A DNA stretch of 64,000 nucleotides. It comes from Corylus avellana. Taxonomy: Eukaryota; Streptophyta; Magnoliopsida; Fagales; Betulaceae. Below, one piece after another: positions 57,123 through 64,000 of the stretch (its first letter is position 1; each line of letters begins with the position of its first letter). The position numbers were made by a program, and so were the translations under genes. Where the stretch lies: assembly GCF_901000735.1 (NCBI RefSeq), contig NC_081546.1:28477900-28541899 (forward strand), read 5' to 3'. The notes under the pieces are model-generated. The model was not told the DNA's origin, made no database searches, and saw only the letters and a list, made by a program, of their open reading frames with translations.

Positions 57123-60100
57123 TCACGGCTTGGAAACGGAGGTGGCGTCCTTAACGGAAGCCTCGCCCCCGCCGTTACCCATAGTGGCTGACTGGACGGT
57201 CAACACGGACATGCTGGGCGAGGAGGGCCCCTCACCGTTGGATTGCACTAGTGGGTTGTTGTTGTTGTTGGTGGTGGCGCCGTTGATCATGGGGTTCCTG
57301 GAGTGACACGTGGCAGTGGAAATGGCGGTGGCGAGCGAGATGGGCATGAGGCAAAGGCCTTTCCCTTGCAGGTACTGCATGGCGGAGCCCATGTCCTCCT
57401 CCATGAGCTTGGCCACTTGGTGCTCGGTGACGGTGAGGCTGTCGTTAGACGACGCAGTTTGGTTGCCATTTGAGGTGCGAGCCATGGCCCCAGCTTGAAT
57501 ACAGTCACCACCACCCTACAAAGACAAGAAAAAAACGTTGTGAATGATTGCACGGAGGGACAGAGTTTGGAGAAAAAGAAAGGAAAACTAAATGTGAAAA
57601 GTTTTGCGAGGGGAATCTCAGAAAGTGGGCACGCGTGCTGCTTTTGCTTTGTCGTTTTGTGGTGATTGAGAATGTGAGAGAGAGAGAGAGGGCGAGTCGG
57701 CGACAGAGAGAGAGAGAGACAGTCCTTCATCTCTTACTGATGTGGGGCTAAATTAATCATAGTTAATGGGTGCTACCCTTAACTATATTTTCAGCATTTT
57801 ATTCATTCTATTTTTTCCTATTATGGAAAGCAACTCATTTTTTTATTTTTTTATTTTGATGCTAATTTTAAAAAAAATTCTTCTAAACTGGGTTGAACGA
57901 TCTCATATATGTTCTTAGAACGTGTGGTTTTCACAAAGTAATATTTTTCTTCACACTTAATTTTTCTTTTGTTTTATTTTTAAATAATTAAAATAAAAAG
58001 TTACTTAAAACACGCTAGATCAACGCACTCTCTTGTCCATAGCAGAAAATTAATGTGCCCAAATTAGAGAAAAACTTTTTGTGCTTTTGGTTATCGGTGA
58101 CATGATGGGAACTTAACTTACACAGCATTATTGATCGATTTCTATAATAATAACGGGTTTTGAAATACCTCAGGTGACATATCAGCAACAAGGGGAGCAA
58201 CAGCAGCTGCACCTCCCAATCTGCTCATGCTCAGAACCTGTGGAAACAAATATATAAAAGAGGGGAGCAATCAGCAATGGAATTCTAGTTTCAGAACCCC
58301 CCATACATACAACTTAATATAAACAATTATCAACATCTCATAAAACAATGTCAACCCCAAGGGGAATCCTTCCCATTTATTAAACAAACAGCAGTACAGA
58401 ATAAACAAGAGAAACAGAAGGAGAGAGAGAGAGAGAGAGAAGCCTTTACTTTGACTTGAAGCTGGAGGAATTTTACGTAGTCTATGATCTCATCCAGCAT
58501 TGAAGCCTTGTCTGTCTGTCATTCCAAAACCCCAGATCATTAACTTTAGCCACTCATTTATATTATCATATCAAATATATATTTAACAAACCAAATAACC
58601 CCTTCCCAGATCAGACAAGCCCTCAATTATCCAATATTATATATCATACCACAACCAAGTACCAACTTGGGTTTGGGAACAACTAATTAAGTACCAACAC
58701 CAACTTACTCATCAAGATCCTCCCCATTTTAATTAAAACAAAAATGATTTGTTTGGTAGTTTATATTGAATCGTTAAAATGTTACCATGGACGCTACCCG
58801 TAAACTAAACACGAACTTAATACAAAATTAATGAATTGGGGTTGATCCGAACATGATACACGACATTTAATTAAATAATAATCTTATTTTTATATCTCAT
58901 TAAGATGAAAACTCAAAGTCTAACGCCTTAACTTGACCCATTGAAGTTGTTGCATAAGGGGAAAAAAAAATACTATGCATTTATTTCACTATCAAAACCT
59001 CTCACACAGTGCTGCTCTATGCCAAACCGAGAGTTACAGGGGGGAAATAACCAAAATGGCCCTACAAAATCGTAAGAAATATTCCATGGACTTCACTCTC
59101 ACCGCCGGTTACGGGGCTCATTATCAGCATTTCTTTAATTAATCACCACACTAATGACATAATTAAAAGAAATTGAATTAAATTAAGAGAGAATTATTAT
59201 TTATTTATTTTTGTTTGTACCTTGTTGGCATTGGGAACGAGTTCCTGCAGGGCTTTCATTCTCTCTGCGATTCTCTCCCTCCGTAACTGCCACATACCAA
59301 AACCACCCACAACAATTTCAGAGAGAATAAGAAACGAACAAAACCCAACATCAGTTTCCCTTTGGTTGCTTTGAAAACGTAAGAAAACTCACAAAAAAAG
59401 ACAAAAAAAAAAAAACGAGGAACCAAAATAGAACATAACCCAGGTCTCAATTATTGGTCTTGTTCATTTTCTGGGAAACCAAACAGGGTGGGTGAGAAAG
59501 CAAAAGGAGAATCCAAAAAGTCAGAGGAACCGTACTCTTTCGGCGATGCTGTGTGGGTCAGTGGCTTGTCCTCGACGAGCCCTCACCCTCTGCCTGGGCT
59601 GACCCGGTGCACTCCCAGCCGAGCCACTCGCTGGACCTTGGTTCATCACAGCGCCACCCGGAGCCCCGTAGTTCTGCCCCTGAACCGGTCCACCCTGTGA
59701 AATTAACCAAATTAAGGAAAAGAAGAATAAAAACCCAAAAAAAAAAAAAAATCGAACCAGTCAAATTAGACGTACCTGAGGGTGGTGAAAATGCTGAGGC
59801 TGGTTCTGAGTCTGACCCGACCCGTGAATAGATCCAGCGAACCCGTTATACAGAGCTTGAACCGAACCCTCGCCACCCTGCGAAACAAAGAAAATCACCC
59901 TCATAATTCACAATTATTTCCATTAATACCTCTCACAAACGGTTTTTCTCTGCGAAAGTAACTCACAGGATTGGGAGCTTTGAACGGCGAGGACCCATCA
60001 ACGACGTCGTCTGAACCCCCAAGAGACAGGGGCATGGGAATCATCCCGGAGTCTCCGGCGCCGGCGCCGGCGACGCCACGGGACATCAAGAGCTGGTGCT

Positions 60101-60450
60101 GGAGCATCATCGCAGCCGCGGCCGCAGCCGTGGCAGAGGGAGACTGCGAGGACTTGGGGGGCCCGCTAATCTGGTGGTTGCGGAGCTTGGAGGCGAGGGT
60201 GGCTGAGTCGTCGAAGTGGAAAGCGACATTGTTGTCGGGGTTAGACGGCGGCGTTTCGTCTGAGAGGTCGCGGGGCTTGAGGTCCCAGGAGGGGGTCTTG
60301 GTGGGGTTGAGGTCCCAGGAAGGAGGAGGCATGGTGGAGAACATTTGCTCGAGAAAGTCGTCGTGGGTGGTGGGGTCGTAGTGGTGGTGAATCTGGGAGC
60401 TCTGGATCTGTTGCGACGGTTGCTGCTGCTGTTGTAGGTGGTGGTGGTGG
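57123..60450 (-). CDS. bHLH transcription factor, LRL (bHLH66/69/82) group, 5' truncated by gap
   Basis: The minus-strand exons are 60450-59967 (partial), 59877-59776, 59694-59536, 59286-59221, 58515-58450, 58237-58169 and 57515-57123. The junctions between the exons shown are all phase 0 with GT..AG introns, giving 445 visible residues. The first exon is rich in His and Gln and contains [20 protein letters not shown]. The bHLH domain begins [20 protein letters not shown], with DNA-contact residues H243, E247 and R251 (H-x3-E-x3-R, a G-box/E-box reader), and continues [20 protein letters not shown], then [20 protein letters not shown]. The tail [33 protein letters not shown] is characteristic of subgroup XI LRL proteins, which act with RSL factors in root-hair growth. 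[18 protein letters not shown] and LQLQVK favour LRL over the related UNE12. The initiator Met and promoter lie in the gap at 60451-60550 or beyond. Confidence 0.94.
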
Positions 60451-60550
60451 NNNNNNNNNNNNNNNNNNNNNNNNNNNNNNNNNNNNNNNNNNNNNNNNNN
60501 NNNNNNNNNNNNNNNNNNNNNNNNNNNNNNNNNNNNNNNNNNNNNNNNNN
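60451..60550. other. Assembly gap of 100 N
   Basis: Exactly 100 N, the usual placeholder for a gap of unknown size. It cuts the first known exon of the bHLH gene, and the sequence after it is a repeat of 51049 onward. Confidence 0.99.
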
Positions 60551-63500
60551 TCCTAGAAGCATATAATTATCATATGTTTTAAAAACAGATGTTAATTTAA
60601 TAGACTGAGTTGAAAAAATTCTCTCTCACTCAATTGAACAAAAAATTTTGTCCTTCTAAACTTTATTTCTAGTTGTTGGCAAAGTATTTTAAACACTTTT
60701 TTTTCTTTTTTTTTCCATGATTGATGTTCTGTTCATTAGATTCTGTTTAGAGTTGCTTGTTGCGTGTGGTTTCTTGTTTATATTCTCTTCTTGACACCAA
60801 ATTTGGTTTGTATATGGGTAACATGTGTCTCATCTTTTATTTGGCTAGTGTATTTATTTATTTACATATTATTATTATTTATTTATTTATTTATTTTTGC
60901 TCGGTAGTTTCTCAAAACCTTTCAACTCTGCAGCAAACCTGATGGCATCTTGGGAAGCCTTCATGTGCATCTTTCCTTGTTTGCTTTTATGCCACTTGGG
61001 ATCTGGCCAGCGGAAACGGATCCTCTCCATTTGAAATTGAGAGTATTCATTTAGTGTAATTATGAGGATAAATTTGTTCAAAAAATTTACTCCTAAAAAA
61101 AGAAGGACAATATTACCGTTCTAAATGCACTAAATAGATACTCTTCATTTCATTTGGATCATTTTCCCTGGCGATACCCCTTACAATGTGTAACAAAAGT
61201 CCTGTAAAAGTGCTAGTTGAGTTATCATTCTTGAGGTTTAAAAATTGGTTACTAGTTTTAAATATTTTCCTATCATCAATGGCAATTCAGTGAACCACAT
61301 AGGATGCACGGATCGGGATCCCCTATAATCCCCGTGTTTGGATTGATCGGTATTCGATGATCTCTTCGATCAATCAATAGGGGGAAATAGTATCAACCAA
61401 TTTCTAATAGGTGGTTAGTTTTAGGAGGTTGGTTTTAAGGGGCATTAGGATTGTGATACGTGTTCCTTATGCCCTATTAAGAGATACATGTTTCAATTCT
61501 AAGGGCTTATTTGAGATTACGTTTGAGGGGCCTAAAAGTGCTTTTAACACTCAAAAAGCCCGTTTGAAAAAAAAAAAAAAAAAGTACTCGTTTGGTAAAA
61601 AAAATTAAAAGTGTTTTTAAGGGTCCAAAAAACCTAAAAATGGCCAAAAACACTTTTGACAAAAACTTAAAAATGAAGCTTTTGTCCAAAAGCTCTTTTT
61701 GACTAAAAAACTCTATTTTTCAAACGCAATCCCAAACGGGCTCTAATGGATCCAAAAACTCGACCCAAGTCAAAGCCCCAAAACATGTAATTCCTACTTC
61801 TTCTTTTTTTTCTTTTTTCTTTTTTTTTTTTTCTTTTTTTTCTTTAAACCAATATTTTCTTTTCCCTTCTCAATTGGCAAAGGTCGGGAAAATTTGGAAC
61901 CATGGGAAGAAAAAGGAAATTACAACCATGCTTTCACACCTGACTTCACGTAAGATTTGCGACATCATCGTCACTGGTCGTACAAAGCATGATGTGGGAT
62001 TTTCATGCGCAGAAGAGTGTGGCTGTGAGTCTATGCCCCACACATGTTTTTAGCCTTTCCAACAAAATTAGTCGTTGCCCACTCTTCTAATCTTGTAAAA
62101 TTCCACGATAGATCTTGGCTAACAATAATACCATATCACTAACGCATAATTATGAAACATGATTACTAACATTCACTAAATATTAGTTTATTGGAAAAAC
62201 CATACTTACTTTTCTCATCAAACTTTCTATTTGCATTCACATTTCTTACTTTAAAAGACGATCGATCTTCTTATACTATTGAATCTTTTCAGTTTTGTCC
62301 TATCTGCTAGCATTCCTTGTTAACTTGAACTTAAAAAATACATCACATGACCCAAATGTGACTTAAATTATCCACTCCTATCAAACATGTCAAAAATACA
62401 ACTACACCCTTAATTTTTTTTTTTTTTTTATTAAAAAAAAAAAAAAAAATTCTAGTCATGTAGGTCTCATTTCACAGTTTTTTTTTTAAAAAATTTTATT
62501 TAATTTTATTTTTTAAAATCTATAGGAATATATATAATGGATAATTTGAGTCACGTGCGAGTCGCATGATGTAATTTTCATATAAGTTAACAAAAAATGC
62601 TTACAATAACGAAGATGGCAAATTATTTAAGGCATGGTAATTTGACAGATTGATTATTACTCTTAAAAGTTAAGAGGGTAATTGCAAAAGGTATGTAAAT
62701 TTGTGTGTATGTTTTCTATGCTTTTGTTTAATTGTTGATGGATAAAATAAATGGTTAGGCAAAGATATATGCCGCCCCCACCTTGCGTCCGACAAAAAAC
62801 ACCACCTTATTCAAACAATACTTCCCCAAACGCAACTCTATATATTAAGATTGCTGATGGGGACTTTTTAATTTCTTAATTAGCAGGAGTATTAATCAAG
62901 TTAAGGTGGATTAAATTATGTAAAATGAGAATTTAATTCTATCTGATCACATAATTTTTTATATAAAGCATGCACGAAGTAGGGTGGTCAAAGTGGTGTT
63001 TACAATCAAGAAAAGATTGATTTAGACCTCCATAACTAGCAAATCACAGGCTTATATATGTAAGTGGTCAATTTAATAATGCAGCCTTAGACCCCACTAA
63101 TCAGATTTATATAGGGTTTTGAGTTGTGATTAGAACAAAAAATTCTTGAGGGAAACAAACAAAAAAAATCTCCAAAATCTAGGAGACATTTGTATTGGAA
63201 TATGAATGCCTGATGAGCACGACAATGTGTTTTCTTGTTTCTTCTTTGATTAATGCTTCTAATCTTAATTATAGTGGGTTGCAAATGGGATCATCTTCCA
63301 CTCACTTTACAAATTTCTGATGTGGTAGTACACCAGCCTCCCAGAAAAATTACTAATGTGACGCTGCTGCGTCAGTTGAAAAAAAATAATATATGTTCAA
63401 CTTCTTTCGTGGCGATGATACCAACCGAACCTCGAAGTAGTTACGACCACCAGATGACACGCTAGCTAGGAGTGGCCACGACAACCAAATCAAGTGGTTT

Positions 63501-64000
63501 GACCACCCCTGCGTGGTAGTTGGGAGTGGCCCAATCAAGAAGAGGGTGGTGCAATCTTTTTTTTCCTGACATGATAGAGGGTTGTAAAATAGTTGCAGCT
63601 TGCAAGTAGAGCATTACTTTTTTTTTATTTTTTTTTATTTTTTTATTTTTTTTATTTAAAAGGCAAGAGGGGACAACCCTAGTAGCTACTTTACCTGGTT
63701 GTGACCAATGTAGCACATGTTCGCTTGCGGAATTCAAACTCATACTTTAATGTGTATTTGGCCACTTTGAAGATTTTCTTAAAACCATTGAACTACCACC
63801 TTATACAGTATATTACTCTTGCTTGATTACAAAGGTGGGTGGGCACTAGAATTATGTATTTACTTAATTTATTGCCCAAATGGTAATAAAAAATTCTTCT
63901 CGAAATTCCCTTCTTTAGGTTAAACCAAAAAGAAAAAAAGGAAAAAAGAAAAAAGGAACTCTTCTGTGCATTATTGTCTTCACTTAGTTTTGTATATTTG
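60551..64000. repeat. Duplicated segment, copy B (runs off the window)
   Basis: It aligns end to end with 51049-54536 in the same orientation. Small differences include GTC/CTC near 61022, a GCTTACAATAAC insertion near 62599, and loss of one arm of a palindrome near 63329. No gene. Confidence 0.95.
61500..61746. mobile_element. Tourist-like foldback MITE, copy B
   Basis: Identical position within the duplicate to 51998-52244, TSD TAA included. It was therefore present before the two copies separated. Confidence 0.75.

Noticed and set aside
59901..60381. Plus-strand frame 59971-60381 and frame-shifted minus frame 60107-60562
   Set aside because: They are antisense or out-of-frame shadows of the first visible bHLH exon; the second also runs through N.
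1..64000. CRISPR arrays, prophage, bacterial operons or organelle insertions
   Set aside because: No spaced direct-repeat arrays or bacterial gene organisation were seen; the regular repeats are microsatellites or transposon duplications.

Overview
This window is nuclear DNA of a eudicot plant, most likely a tree or shrub. It is AT-rich and gene-poor. It carries a plant SnRK3 kinase, an AP2/B3 factor, a plant MIR156 hairpin, a class XI bHLH gene and a Cassandra retrotransposon with a 5S-like LTR. Two runs of N (33982-34230 and 60451-60550) show that it is a draft scaffold. The species cannot be named from the sequence.

Five genes can be supported. An intronless CIPK6-type kinase lies on + at 7587-8903. 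A RAV-like AP2/B3 factor with a C-terminal RLFGV repression motif lies on - at 15655-16698. A MIR156 precursor lies on - at about 30368-30469. A three-exon COA6-like mitochondrial assembly factor of 114 aa lies on + at 46454-47019. A bHLH gene of the ROOTHAIRLESS-LIKE (LRL) group lies on - at 57123-60450, with its 5' end lost in the second gap. From memory, Arabidopsis CIPK6 (At4g30960) is close to LRL2 (At4g30980), and the COA6-like gene (At5g58005) is next to LRL3 (At5g58010). The CIPK6/COA6/LRL set may therefore be an ancestral block that was split after duplication in Brassicaceae.

Most of the rest is transposon-derived and can be resolved from target-site duplications (TSDs). At 4728-6772 there is a young non-autonomous LTR element with an intact acidic ORF of 403 codons. 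An older relative lies at 19514-22803, carrying a nested truncated LINE. A solo LTR of the same group at 42532-43199 sits, together with a TRIM at 41351-42442, inside an older solo LTR at 41242-43434. From 31.4 to 37.3 kb there is an old tandem duplication whose two copies collected different insertions (retroposons, a MITE holding the first gap, and Cassandra), so each copy acts as an empty-site reference for the other. Foldback MITEs with 9-bp TSDs (two copies), an 8-bp TSD and a TAA TSD, two SINEs with clear TSDs, and a very long near-perfect hairpin at 25.1 kb complete the picture.

The right end needs care. Positions 60551-64000 repeat 51049-54536 almost exactly, and the repeat begins exactly at a 100-N gap. 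This is either a true tandem duplication of about 9.5 kb or, more likely, two haplotypes joined in the assembly.
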